A stretch of 64,000 nt of DNA from VGNY01 sp964549635. GTDB lineage: Bacteria > Chloroflexota > Dehalococcoidia > GIF9 > UBA5629. The notes under the pieces are model-generated. The model searched no databases. It was not told where the DNA came from and saw only the letters and a list, made by a program, of their open reading frames with translations. The position numbers and the translations under genes are program-made. The stretch is taken from assembly GCA_964549635.1 (NCBI GenBank), contig CAZJVJ010000007.1, positions 19,394-83,393 on the forward strand, given 5' to 3'. Shown here piece by piece: positions 34,610 through 43,563 of the stretch; positions within the stretch are counted from its first letter, which is position 1; every line of letters begins with the position of its first letter.

Positions 34610-34880
34610 TTTCTATATATCCTCCTTGAGCGATAGTAGTTATGCGATATGCGGGGGTTTAATTTCAGGTGCGGATGTCATCGGGTCTTGCCTAATTATA
34701 GCATCGGGTAAGCAGGGCTTCAAAAGTCAGTGATTTATCGTTGCCTGAAGCCCGATAGATGGCATACAGTATGGTGGTTCTTGGTTCACTCTGACTCATG
34801 TAATACCCTTGAAGCCACTTTGCCTACTTCGGTTAGTTTTCCATATAATGTGGGGAAATCTGGCCCGAAGAGTGAAAATA

Positions 34881-35423
34881 ATGAAGGTAGTATCAATCGT
34901 AGGCATGGCTGGTTCAGGTAAGTCAGAGGTGGCTAAAGTGTTTGAGAGTAATGGTTTCAAAAAGATAAGGTTCGGCGATATCACTGATGAGGAAATCAGG
35001 AAGAGAGGGCTGGAGCTTAATGAAGAAAATGAACGCTACATCAGACAGCAACTGAGAAAAGAGCACGGTATGGCAGCCTACGCTAAGCTGAACCTGCCAA
35101 ATATAGATGCCCTGCTGAAATCGTCGGATGTGGTTATCGATGGGCTTTACTCGTGGGAGGAGTATACGTTGCTTAAAAACCGCTACGGGGATCGCTTTTA
35201 TGTGGTGGCGGTCTGGGCATCGCCCAGAACGAGGTATCAGAGGCTTATGAATAGGCCTGTTCGGCCTCTGACAATGCAAGAGGCTGCCAGTAGGGATATT
35301 GCCGAGCTGGAGAACACAAACAAAGGTGGGCCTATTGCTATGGCTGACTTCACCATCATAAACGAGTCCTCTCTGGAGGATTTGAGGCTAGAAGCTGCAA
35401 AGGTGCTCTTTGTGTTGAAATGA
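34881..35423 (+). CDS. UPF0200-like P-loop nucleotide kinase
   Basis: 180 aa. P-loop GMAGSGKS at residues 8-15, then FGDITDEEIRKRGLELNEEN and RQQLRKEHGMAAYAK, the pattern of the UPF0200/dephospho-CoA-kinase-like family common in archaea. A probable lid (RTRYQRLMNRPVRP) follows. It should phosphorylate a small nucleotide-like substrate that is not identifiable from sequence. ATG34881 is chosen because the P-loop strand begins directly after it; upstream codons encode unrelated residues. Its TGA overlaps the ATG of the dCMP deaminase gene, so the pair is translationally coupled and may act in nucleotide metabolism. Confidence 0.82.
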   Translation: MKVVSIVGMAGSGKSEVAKVFESNGFKKIRFGDITDEEIRKRGLELNEENERYIRQQLRKEHGMAAYAKLNLPNIDALLKSSDVVIDGLYSWEEYTLLKNRYGDRFYVVAVWASPRTRYQRLMNRPVRPLTMQEAASRDIAELENTNKGGPIAMADFTIINESSLEDLRLEAAKVLFVLK

Positions 35424-35902
35424 AGGGTATAACCAGGCCGGATATCGATGAATATTTCCTGAAGATAGCCTCTGTGGTTGCAGAGCGTTCGACCTGCCGG
35501 CGGCATCATGTCGGTGCTGTGGCGGTGAAGGACAAGCATATACTGGCCACTGGCTACAACGGTGCTGCTGCAGGGCTTAAGGACTGCCTTGAGCTTGGCT
35601 GTCTCAGGGACGAGTTGAACATACCCTCAGGGACGAGGCACGAAATATGCCGGGGCATTCATGCAGAGCAGAATGTAATTATACAGGCATCTCTTCATGG
35701 GGTTAGCCTAGAGGGTGCCACGGTCTATGTCACCCATACGCCGTGCATACTCTGTGCCAAAATGCTGGTAAATGCCAAAATAAAGCGATTTGTTACCTTC
35801 GGCAAATATGCTGATGATGCCTTCATTAAGCTGTTCAAGGAGGCCGGGATAGAATTTCAGGTTCGGGAGCGGCCAACCTCTGCGATAAATTACCTGGATT
35901 GA
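35420..35902 (+). CDS. dCMP deaminase (ComE-type cytidine/deoxycytidylate deaminase)
   Basis: 160 aa. It converts dCMP to dUMP. The zinc/catalytic motif HAEQN (HxE) and the second zinc motif TPCILCAKM (PCxxC) are intact, and an additional metal-binding layout typical of dCMP deaminases is seen in CRRHHVGA, CLELGCLRD and HEICRG. ATG35420 overlaps the previous stop (ATGA). A gene-poor region follows. Confidence 0.92.
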   Translation: MKGITRPDIDEYFLKIASVVAERSTCRRHHVGAVAVKDKHILATGYNGAAAGLKDCLELGCLRDELNIPSGTRHEICRGIHAEQNVIIQASLHGVSLEGATVYVTHTPCILCAKMLVNAKIKRFVTFGKYADDAFIKLFKEAGIEFQVRERPTSAINYLD

Positions 35903-36984
35903 AGCTGCTTGTGCTGAAAAGGGTGACAGCGTCGCGAAGAAGTTTTTAATATCCGGCGGGTGGAAACCGTTCTTTGCTTTTTTCTCGCTTTCGCAGAACG
36001 CCTCCCGCTCTACAGCGAGTTGCAAAACGATTCCACCGATAGGCGAACATAGGATGGAAGAACACGGTAGGTTAGAGGTTCTTGAAGCCTGTCGGCATCA
36101 ACACTGAAAAGTGGCTTGAAGAATAACCTATAACGGTGAGGAAGATGGATTTGTCACACGGGATTTGGCATCATCCGGGAGGCAAACCACTCATTTCATT
36201 GTCAATTCAAAACCAAGTTAGAATTTTTAAGGCAGTTACGGATGCAGATAACCAGAGGCGTGCGGGCGAATAGAACTCGTCCACCAGAGAGGTCTTCTTT
36301 AGCATTACCACCTCTAACGCACCTCAAGGCATTGAGATAGATTGAGACATTTAACAGCGTTATCAACGAGCTACAGCGTAAGTATCCCCATCCAATCGAC
36401 AGAGCGATATTTCTGCTTTAGGAGAGTACTTCCAATAGTCTGCCATTCAGGTAGCCCAGAGCACCCATGCATTTTGTAGCTATACTGCCGCTCAGCAGGT
36501 CACTACATCATTTGCTCTTGTTGGTCCTAGAATATTTATGTGCAGTCCTGTGTCGTGAAGATGCAGGAGCAACATCGCTCAGGTAAGCTTTTTCGACAGT
36601 CATCATCATTTTACTCCAGTGATGATAAGAGGGCCTGCATACGCAGGCCCTACTGTCGCTGACAGATGTGTTCGTGGTTCAGAAGTCCCCCATCCAGGGA
36701 TACCTGATTTTTTCTTGTGTCCTACCGTTGGTATGCCTCGTGTGCGGTAACTGGTAATGGCCTCAGCTATGTAGTTCCGTGCCAGCGTAACTGATTTTAA
36801 ACCTTATAAATGCTGAAGTATATGATGGCTTATACTGTTGTCAGCCCGGAGTACAGGCATCAGAGGGTTCGAGGTATCGGTTAATGAAGAGTATGGTCTT
36901 GGCTATTTCCGCTATTTCCTTAAGTGGTATTCCGGTTGCTTGGGATGCTTCTTCGGCGTGGCGAGGGGCTTTTTGTCCAGAAAT
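35903..36984. other. Gene-poor, probably decayed region
   Basis: About 1.08 kb with no convincing gene. All six frames are cut by stops; short open stretches (for instance 36838-37041 on the plus strand and 35708-36025 on the minus strand) lack ribosome binding sites and family motifs. The only structure I see is a perfect short hairpin at 36630-36651. The base pattern suggests old coding DNA but I could not identify the source. Confidence 0.55.
36630..36651. repeat. Perfect 9-bp inverted repeat
   Basis: AGGGCCTGC (36630-36638), ATAC loop, GCAGGCCCT (36643-36651). It is GC-rich and stable, without a T-run on either side, so not a standard terminator. No second copy was noticed in the window. 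Confidence 0.6.
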
Positions 36985-38268
36985 TTAAACTGGCCCCTGT
37001 TTTTGATATGGAATGCTTTCAAATTCCTTGTCTTTCTTTAGTATGTAATCTCTGACGATTTTGAGGGCTACCTCGACAATTTCCGGCTCGATGTATTTTG
37101 TGAGGTCATTAGGGGTATGGTACACAATGCCTTCACCAAACCTGCTGATGTCAAAGCTGAGCCCGGCCATATTGGTAGCCTCGACACCTATTTTGCCAAA
37201 GGCGGCTGCATCTGTGCTTCCAGCACCGAAGGGTAAAGCGGTGATTTTAGCTGGGTAGCCCAAAGAATTTGCGATATCTACACAATCCTGCGCCATTCGA
37301 AGTGATAGCTTTACGGTGCCATTAAGGTCGCTGATTAGAAAGTTAAGGTCTTTGACTTTGTAGAGCGTATCGATATTTAAGACGTAAGTCTTGGTGCGGA
37401 GTAGTTCTTCGCGGTGTTTTTTACAGAATGCCTGTGCACCACGTATGCCTGCCTCCTCGGCATCGAAGGAGGCTACTATCAACCGGGTACATCGCAGCGG
37501 GTTTTTACCCGCCTTTTTGGCATCGTGGAACAGCTTTGCTGTCTCATTGGCAATTGCTACAGCAATCATGTTATCGCCAGCGCCTGGTGATACCTGTCCT
37601 GTGGTGAAGAATGCCAGCGGAAGCAGGAAGACCCCGCCGACAAACAATACCACGGGTACCCAGGGATTTACCCAATCAGGGATGGGGATATCAGACAGGG
37701 TCAGGATGGTCTCCACCAGGGCGGTCAGGAATCCAAGCAACAAAAATAATATCCCTGTATTAATAAGCTTGGCATAATATCGGGGACAGCGGGCGATGAG
37801 CTGAAAGACATATGCAGCATCATGATGGGAACCGACTATTACCTGTTGCTTCACTTCACCGGTGGGTTCGATGGAACCGAAGACATTGTATCCGGTGGCT
37901 TTGGGAAATAGCGGGTCAAGCAGATGCCAGTAGCGTGCGAACTGTGCGTAAAACACGAAAACTCCCAGTGCATAACCGACAAATGCTGGCACAGGGAGCC
38001 TCAGGAGCAACATAATGGTGCAGATAAAATAAAGCACCACCAGCCCGGGGATATACTTCAGGAAACTCTTGGGATGGATGGTGAAGGCTTCTATCTTTAC
38101 AGAACCGGGGTCACAATTCTTGGTGAATTCCTCTTTTATCCGGTGCGCCGCGTCTCGGCAGGCCTCTGTGCCTGCCAGGCGGTCAGGATAATTTCCTACG
38201 ATTTCATCAGTGAAACCGTAGACTCTTTCTACATGTTTTCGGGTTATCTCTAATCCAGAACTAATCAT
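36985..38268 (-). CDS. Membrane-associated M28-family metallopeptidase
   Basis: 427 aa. The M28 zinc ligands are present in order: SHHDA (His), GAGDNM (bridging Asp), DAEEAG (Glu pair, one catalytic), NIDTLY (Asp) and YHTPND (His). Unlike soluble aminopeptidases it has hydrophobic helices inserted near residues 70-110 and 165-220, so it is probably anchored in the membrane. The start ATG38268 has no strong ribosome binding site. It is isolated, with decayed DNA on both sides. The substrate is unknown. Confidence 0.85.
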   Translation of the reverse strand: MISSGLEITRKHVERVYGFTDEIVGNYPDRLAGTEACRDAAHRIKEEFTKNCDPGSVKIEAFTIHPKSFLKYIPGLVVLYFICTIMLLLRLPVPAFVGYALGVFVFYAQFARYWHLLDPLFPKATGYNVFGSIEPTGEVKQQVIVGSHHDAAYVFQLIARCPRYYAKLINTGILFLLLGFLTALVETILTLSDIPIPDWVNPWVPVVLFVGGVFLLPLAFFTTGQVSPGAGDNMIAVAIANETAKLFHDAKKAGKNPLRCTRLIVASFDAEEAGIRGAQAFCKKHREELLRTKTYVLNIDTLYKVKDLNFLISDLNGTVKLSLRMAQDCVDIANSLGYPAKITALPFGAGSTDAAAFGKIGVEATNMAGLSFDISRFGEGIVYHTPNDLTKYIEPEIVEVALKIVRDYILKKDKEFESIPYQKQGPV

Positions 38269-38396
38269 GTAAAAGTCTTCCGCAATGTTAAAGTTCTCGC
38301 TGACCAGTTGTCAATGCCCGCAAATCGCTTTATCTCTTAGTAACTCAAGGCCCAGGCGTTGCAATTACGTAAACTGATGGCAAGGAGGCGTGTGAA

Positions 38397-39531
38397 ATGG
38401 CTGACTACCCGTGGCATAAGAGCTATGACTCCGGTGTCCCGCATACGCTTGAACCATATCCGCAGAATAATGCCATAGACTTATTAGGTAATGTGGTGAA
38501 ATTGCACCCGACTAGGCCATGCTTATTTATCAACCTGGCGACCGTCCAGGGAAACTGTGAGTGATTTGAGCGATAAGATGGCGGCGGCACTCGTTGCCAA
38601 CGGTGTCAAAAAGGTCACCGTGTGGTTGTTCTGACATCAACATCCCTCAGATTTTCATTACGTACTACGCTATCTGGAAGGCTGGTGGCATAATAGTGCC
38701 ATTGGATCCTCTTTATACTCCGCCTGAACTGGAAAATGCCCTCAATGAAGAGGGTGCTGAATAGCTTTCGTATTGAATTTCTGGTATCCAGTGTTGCACG
38801 GACTTAAACCTAATACCGGACTGCGCTTGCTCATCGTAACCAAGCGTGATGAATATACACTGAGGAAAGACCCGAATACCCCGCATGCGATGGAGTTTAA
38901 AGATAGTGACCTGTGGTTTAGTGACCTGTTGAAGAAGCATGCCAGACCAGCCCGCACCAAGGTGAAAGTGAGACCTTAAGACTTAGCTTCTATCATCATG
39001 TTAGGTGGTGGAACCACAGGTGTGCCCAAGGAGATAAAACCGGGCGAAGTCGGTGAGGTCTTAATAAAAGCATTTTAGATAATGGTTGGTTACTATAATT
39101 GTCCGCAGTAGACTCCTGAGGGCATCCGTGATGGCTGGCTCTATACTGGTGACATCGGTTACCTGGATTAGGATGGTTATCTTTTTTCGACGGCTCGCAA
39201 AAAGGATGTGATAAAGCCTGACGGCTTCGAGGTGTGGCCGAGGGAAGTTTAGGAGGTGCTGGCAACCCATCCGGGGGTAACCGAAATGTGCCTGGCCGGC
39301 ACATTTGACCCGCGGCAGGCGGAGGCAGCAAAGGTCTGGATTGTCTTTAAGGAAGGTTGCACAGGCTACGTCAGAAGAGTCGCAAAATTATTGCCGGGAG
39401 AAGCTAGAAGCTTATAAAGTGCCCCGATTTTTGGGTTCTGCACCGAGCTTTCCAAGAGGATGGTGGGAAAAGTATTGCGCCGTGCGCTACAAGTAGAAGA
39501 GAAAGCCAAGCAAGCGAGAGAAGCCAGATAG
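38397..39531 (+). pseudogene. Decayed long-chain acyl-CoA ligase (AMP-forming)
   Basis: Good ribosome binding site AAGGAGG and ATG38397, followed by MADYPWHKSYDSGVP, a typical long-chain acyl-CoA ligase N-terminus. The frame ends at TGA 38562. Homology goes on in the other frames: SDKMAAALVANGVKK, ITYYAIWKAGGIIVPLDP, then LGGGTTGVPKE. The middle of the enzyme (about 200 residues after the P-loop) is missing. The C-terminal part (PGEVGEVL, GWLYTGDIGYLD, TARKKDVIKPDGFEV, MVGKVLRRAL) is readable but broken by in-frame TAG codons. At least three frameshifts, five stops and one internal deletion make it non-functional. Confidence 0.88.
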
Positions 39532-39638
39532 CCAAGAGAGGCCTATAGGTTTAATTAAATTATGATTGGTAGCCGCCTTTGTGTCATCAAGAGCCTGCTC
39601 TAAGTGACCAAAATTGGGCCAAATTGGTTTTATAAAGC

Positions 39639-39667
39639 TTGTGCTATAACTATGATTTTGATATATT
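39639..39667 (+). promoter_or_regulatory. Possible promoter for the biotin carboxylase gene
   Basis: TTGTGC (39639-39644), 17 bases, TATATT (39662-39667), 52 bases before the start codon. Confidence 0.4.
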
Positions 39668-39719
39668 GTAACAGCCGTGTTTCCGGGCCAGCAAAGTAAG
39701 TTAAGTGGTATTTAAGTTT

Positions 39720-41132
39720 ATGTTCCGCAAAATTATGATTGCCAATCGGGGCGAAATAGCCGTACGGGTAATACGGACCTGTAAAGAAATGGGGATACAT
39801 ACAGTAGCGGTATATTCTGATGTTGATCGGAATGCCCTGCATGTTCAGCTTGCAGACGAGGCCTATCACATAGGACCGCCGGAAGCATTGCACAGCTATC
39901 TAAACGTAGACAGGATACTTGAAGCTGCCATCCGAAGTAAAGTTGATGCTATCCATCCTGGTTACGGGTTTTTGGCTGAAAATCCCCATTTCGCTGAAAT
40001 GTGTGAAAGGCATGGGATTGTCTTTATCGGGCCACCAAGCCAGTGCATGTATAAGGTCAAACCAAAAGATAGAGCACGGCAGTTGATGAAGATGCTCAAT
40101 ATACCTGTTGTACCGGGAACTGATGAGGCTATGACTGTATCGAGCGGGGGGCAACTGGCTCGCGTTGAGGAAGTCGCGGAAAGTGTTGGCTATCCTGTCA
40201 TCGTCAAGCCGGCTGGTGGTGGGGGTGGCATTGGTATGGCGGTAGCTAAAGATAAACAGGAGTTGAGGAATGTGGTTCGCTATGTGGAAGACATGGGTAA
40301 GAAAGCATTCGGGGTTCCCTCATTTTATATAGAGAAGTTTCTTACCGGGGTAAAGCACGTAGAGATCCAGGTGCTGGCAGACAGGTATGGAAATGTCATT
40401 CATCTAGGAGAGAGGGACTGTTCTGTTCAGCGCAGGTATCAAAAGTTGATAGAAGAGGCTCCCTGCCAAATTCTGTCACCGCATTTGAGGATGAAAATGT
40501 GTGTGGCTGCGCTCGATGTAGCTGTTGCTTTACAATATGTCAATGCGTTGACCGTGGAGTTCCTTTATATCCCGGCTACTCAGGAATTCTATTTCAATGA
40601 GGTCAACTCTAGGTTGCAGGTGGAGCATTGTGTGACTGAGCTTGCCGCAAATGTTGATATTGTCAAGGAACAAATCAGGATTGCTGCCGGGGAGCAGTTG
40701 AGTTATAGTCAGGACGAGGTGGGACTTAATGCTCACGCTATACAGTGCCGGATTGTCGCCGAGGATCCCTCCCGTGACTTCTTCCCCTCGCCCGGAGTTA
40801 TTGCTAGGCTTCGCTTTCCCCATGGTTTGGGGGTCAGAGTCGATGAGGGAATCTATGAAGGGTACGAAGTTCCCTTTTACTATGATTCCTTGCTTTTCAA
40901 ACTATTGGTGCGTGGGAAGACTAGGGATGAAGCCATATCGCGTATGAAGAGAGCTCTCGCTGAAACGAAGATCGAAGGGATTCAGACAAATGTTCCATTT
41001 TTCCAAGTGGTGCTGGAGGACGAAGTATTCAAATCGGGACAGTATACTGTTGATTTTGTTAACACTCGGAATATAGTTCAGAAGGTTTGCGAAAGAACAA
41101 AACTTTTTGCCAAATTAGAGGACAAGGCCTGA
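39720..41132 (+). CDS. accC: Biotin carboxylase (AccC/PycA type)
   Basis: 470 aa. It carboxylates biotin on a carrier protein with ATP and bicarbonate. The N-terminal FRKIMIANRGEIAVRVIRTC, the ATP-grasp glycine loop KPAGGGGGIGM and the active-site stretch EVNSRLQVEH are present; the last normally reads EMNTRLQVEH, a mild change. Length fits a stand-alone biotin carboxylase of acetyl-CoA or pyruvate carboxylase. ATG39720 (MFRKIMIANRGE) is chosen over GTG39705. No biotin carrier or carboxyltransferase gene is adjacent, so partners must be elsewhere. Confidence 0.92.
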   Translation: MFRKIMIANRGEIAVRVIRTCKEMGIHTVAVYSDVDRNALHVQLADEAYHIGPPEALHSYLNVDRILEAAIRSKVDAIHPGYGFLAENPHFAEMCERHGIVFIGPPSQCMYKVKPKDRARQLMKMLNIPVVPGTDEAMTVSSGGQLARVEEVAESVGYPVIVKPAGGGGGIGMAVAKDKQELRNVVRYVEDMGKKAFGVPSFYIEKFLTGVKHVEIQVLADRYGNVIHLGERDCSVQRRYQKLIEEAPCQILSPHLRMKMCVAALDVAVALQYVNALTVEFLYIPATQEFYFNEVNSRLQVEHCVTELAANVDIVKEQIRIAAGEQLSYSQDEVGLNAHAIQCRIVAEDPSRDFFPSPGVIARLRFPHGLGVRVDEGIYEGYEVPFYYDSLLFKLLVRGKTRDEAISRMKRALAETKIEGIQTNVPFFQVVLEDEVFKSGQYTVDFVNTRNIVQKVCERTKLFAKLEDKA

Positions 41133-41148
41133 ATCGTTAATCGTAGTC

Positions 41149-41928
41149 CTACAGGGCAGTGACGAAGTTCCTTAATGTGCCTATATTTTCAATTTTGATT
41201 TCGACAACATCTCCCGGATTCATGGGGCCAATGCCTGATGGCGTACCTGTAGCGATGACATCCCCTGGCAGCAGCGTCATTATGTGCGATATAAAGCTGA
41301 TGAGCTTTGGTATATCGAAGATGAGGTCACCGGTGTTAGCCGACTGGCGCAGCTCGCCATTGAGGTAAGTTTCAAGTTTTAGGTTGCGAGGGTCAACCTC
41401 TGTCTCTATCCACGGCCCTATGGGGGCAAACGTATCGTATCCTTTAGCCCTCGTCCACTGGCCATCTTCAGCCTGGTTATGTCTTTCGGTAACATCATTG
41501 ACGCAGGTATAGCCAAGTATATAGTCTTTTGTCTCGTCTTCCCGCAAATTCCTGGCTTTCCGGCCAATGACTATGCCAAGTTCACCTTCATAGTCGACAC
41601 GTTTCCACCCACGCGGTAATACTATTTTGTCATCAGGTCCTATAACGGCAGTGGATGGCTTGAGGAATATAAGTGGAGTGGCAGGTATAGGTAGTTTAAG
41701 CTCTTCAATATGACTGCGGTAGTTGAGGCCGAGGCAGACTATCTTGGAGGGCGAACAAGGTGCAAGCAACCGCACCTCATCAAGTTTGTGGGTGCTTTCA
41801 TCGAAAATAAACTGGGTGGCACTCCGTTTGAGCCTGGAAAATGGGCTGCCCTTAAGGCCACATATTATGTTCTTATCGAGCAGACCGTATCTGGCCCTAC
41901 CCAAAGCGGTAAAGCGGACTATACGCAA
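41149..41928 (-). CDS. Fumarylacetoacetate hydrolase-family protein
   Basis: 259 aa. The FAH catalytic domain begins at about residue 55 with IVCLGLNYRSHIEEL, and has the divalent-metal ligands in DYEGELGIVIG (two Glu) and VNDVTERHNQ (Asp), then TGTPSGIGPMNPGDVVEI near the end. The short N-terminal domain is also typical. Family members hydrolyse or decarboxylate acylpyruvates or isomerise related dicarboxylates; which one applies here cannot be told. It is 75 bases downstream of metF on the same strand and convergent with accC. Confidence 0.9.
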   Translation of the reverse strand: MRIVRFTALGRARYGLLDKNIICGLKGSPFSRLKRSATQFIFDESTHKLDEVRLLAPCSPSKIVCLGLNYRSHIEELKLPIPATPLIFLKPSTAVIGPDDKIVLPRGWKRVDYEGELGIVIGRKARNLREDETKDYILGYTCVNDVTERHNQAEDGQWTRAKGYDTFAPIGPWIETEVDPRNLKLETYLNGELRQSANTGDLIFDIPKLISFISHIMTLLPGDVIATGTPSGIGPMNPGDVVEIKIENIGTLRNFVTAL

Positions 41929-42003
41929 TTCTGGCTCACCCCATTCCTCTGCGGCAAGCGGGGCGCTTTTTTATAGATTGTTGCTGTGGTTGGTTGAAAA
42001 GGT

Positions 42004-42897
42004 CTACAACTTGGCAGCATCGAGAATGGTCGGCACCTTTGATTCCAGGCCAATAGCCATAATATGTACGCCCTGGCACATGTCCTTCATCTCGTTAATC
42101 AGACGAGCCGCTATCTCGATACCCTTTTGTAGCTTGTTTTCTGCTGCCTCCATCTCGCTAATAAGCGCTTCGGGGACATGAATGCCGGCAACGTTTTTGT
42201 TCATAAACCGTGCCATGGCTGCTGACCTTAGCAGCACTATACCTACCAAGACGGGTACATTGAATTTTCTGGCTTCCTTCATGAAGGCTTCGAACTTCTT
42301 TGGCTCATAGATTGCCTGGGTCTGAAAGAACTGAGCGCCCGCCTTGACCTTTTTCTCCATCTTGATTAATTGTGGTTCTATGGGGTCAGCACCGGGGGTG
42401 ACACATGCACCAAGAAAGAATTTGGGCGAGCCTTTTAGCTCCTTGCCGGCCAGGTCTTTGCCCTGTTCCAGTTGTCTTGCAGTGTAAAGTAGGGAAACTG
42501 AGTCCAGGTCAAAGACTGGTTTAGCCTCCGGGTGGTCTCCCAGTGTAACATAGTCTCCAGTGAGGCAAAGGACGTTCTCGATGCCCAAGACGTAGGCACT
42601 GAGCAAGTCAGACTGGAGGGCAATACGGTTTCGGTCACGACAAGTCATTTGGAACACTGGTTCGATGCCTTTTTGTATAAGCAAGTGACAAGCAGCCAAT
42701 GACCCCAGTCTCATAACCGCGCTTTGCTGGTCGGTACAATTAACCGCATGGACTTTACCCTTTAAAAGCTCAGCATTTTCCAGAAATTCATGTATATCCA
42801 CACCCTTAGCCGGGCCAACCTCTGCGGTGATTGCAAATTTGCCTGATTGGAGAACTTCCTTCAGTTTGGACATTGAAGTAATTTCCTCCTGATTCAT
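42004..42897 (-). CDS. metF: Methylenetetrahydrofolate reductase
   Basis: 297-aa FAD TIM barrel. It reduces 5,10-methylene-THF to 5-methyl-THF, the substrate of AcsE. Motifs: FAITAEVGPAKG at the start, TCRDRNRIALQSDLL, LCLTGDYV, QTQAIYEP and VPVLVGIVLL. Its ATG overlaps the metV stop (ATGA), and a second possible start is at 42873 with AGGAGG upstream. Short MetF proteins of this kind cannot use NADH by themselves and need MetV plus an electron-input module, which here is the diaphorase genes upstream. Confidence 0.94.
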   Translation of the reverse strand: MNQEEITSMSKLKEVLQSGKFAITAEVGPAKGVDIHEFLENAELLKGKVHAVNCTDQQSAVMRLGSLAACHLLIQKGIEPVFQMTCRDRNRIALQSDLLSAYVLGIENVLCLTGDYVTLGDHPEAKPVFDLDSVSLLYTARQLEQGKDLAGKELKGSPKFFLGACVTPGADPIEPQLIKMEKKVKAGAQFFQTQAIYEPKKFEAFMKEARKFNVPVLVGIVLLRSAAMARFMNKNVAGIHVPEALISEMEAAENKLQKGIEIAARLINEMKDMCQGVHIMAIGLESKVPTILDAAKL

Positions 42898-43559
42898 GAA
42901 ACTTCCGCGGTTCTTTCCTGATATATGTACTTTCTTGGTCTGGTCATCATCAGGAAGTTCTTAGGGCCGCGATGTTTGAGCATTTCGTCCAGCCTGCCAG
43001 CACTTTTCAGCTTTTGATAGATGAGTGCCCAGGCACAGTCTTTTTTCGAATCAACCTCACATTTTCCTTCCTTGCTACCTCCACATGGACCGTTGATTAA
43101 ACCCTTGGGACAGCTAGTAATGGGACATATGCCTCCCGTCCAGGCAAGAACGCATTCACCGCATTGAATACAAGCTTCGGAAAAGCTGTCCGGGCTATCT
43201 TCCAGCCCTATGAAAAGTGTATCCAGTGCTGGGATGACTATTTTATCATTGTGTCTAGCTACCATTTGGACGCCAAAGGCGCAAGTCATAATCAACAGTG
43301 CTTCTGCCTTACCAATAGCTTCTGCTTCTTCAGCTAAAGCTTCCTTGGTCAGACTGTCGCAGGCTGTAGGAATGACCATCCATCCGGTGACTATCTTGCC
43401 CATTTCTTCTAGTTTCTGCTTCATCTTAAGGACCTCAGCCTTACCACCTGTATGGCACACGGTAGGGCAGGTGCCACATCCTATAATGTAGACCCTTTTC
43501 TTACCATCCAGGCTTTGTATTATTTCGTCTATAGCCTTTTGTTTAGTAATAGTAAACAT
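42894..43559 (-). CDS. metV: MetV, zinc/Fe-S subunit of methylene-THF reductase
   Basis: 221 aa. It has an N-terminal cysteine cluster (IIGCGTCPTVCHTGGK, C28, C31, C35) and a C-terminal cluster (CIQCGECVLAWTGGICP, then CPKGLINGPCGG) as in MetV of acetogens, which binds 4Fe-4S clusters and bridges MetF to its electron donor. ATG43559, four bases after the nuoF stop and with GAGGG nine bases upstream, is preferred over ATG43610 inside nuoF. It is coupled to metF by an ATGA overlap. Confidence 0.92.
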   Translation of the reverse strand: MFTITKQKAIDEIIQSLDGKKRVYIIGCGTCPTVCHTGGKAEVLKMKQKLEEMGKIVTGWMVIPTACDSLTKEALAEEAEAIGKAEALLIMTCAFGVQMVARHNDKIVIPALDTLFIGLEDSPDSFSEACIQCGECVLAWTGGICPITSCPKGLINGPCGGSKEGKCEVDSKKDCAWALIYQKLKSAGRLDEMLKHRGPKNFLMMTRPRKYIYQERTAEVS

Positions 43560-43563
43560 ATTG

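Noticed and set aside
36838..37041. 67-codon plus-strand open frame with a hydrophobic C-terminus.
   Set aside because: Overlaps the 3' end of the M28 peptidase gene, has no ribosome binding site and no recognisable family.
38397..39531. Several TAG codons in the acyl-CoA ligase remnant fall where Glu is expected, suggesting amber recoding.
   Set aside because: TAG is used as a normal stop by intact genes here (for example at 15673-15675 and 23360-23362), the remnant also has TGA stops, frameshifts and a deletion, and no suppressor tRNA is visible. GAG to TAG mutation explains it.
41710..42181. Two overlapping plus-strand open frames of 88 and 152 codons.
   Set aside because: Antisense to the FAH-family gene and metF and the gap between them; no start signals or motifs.
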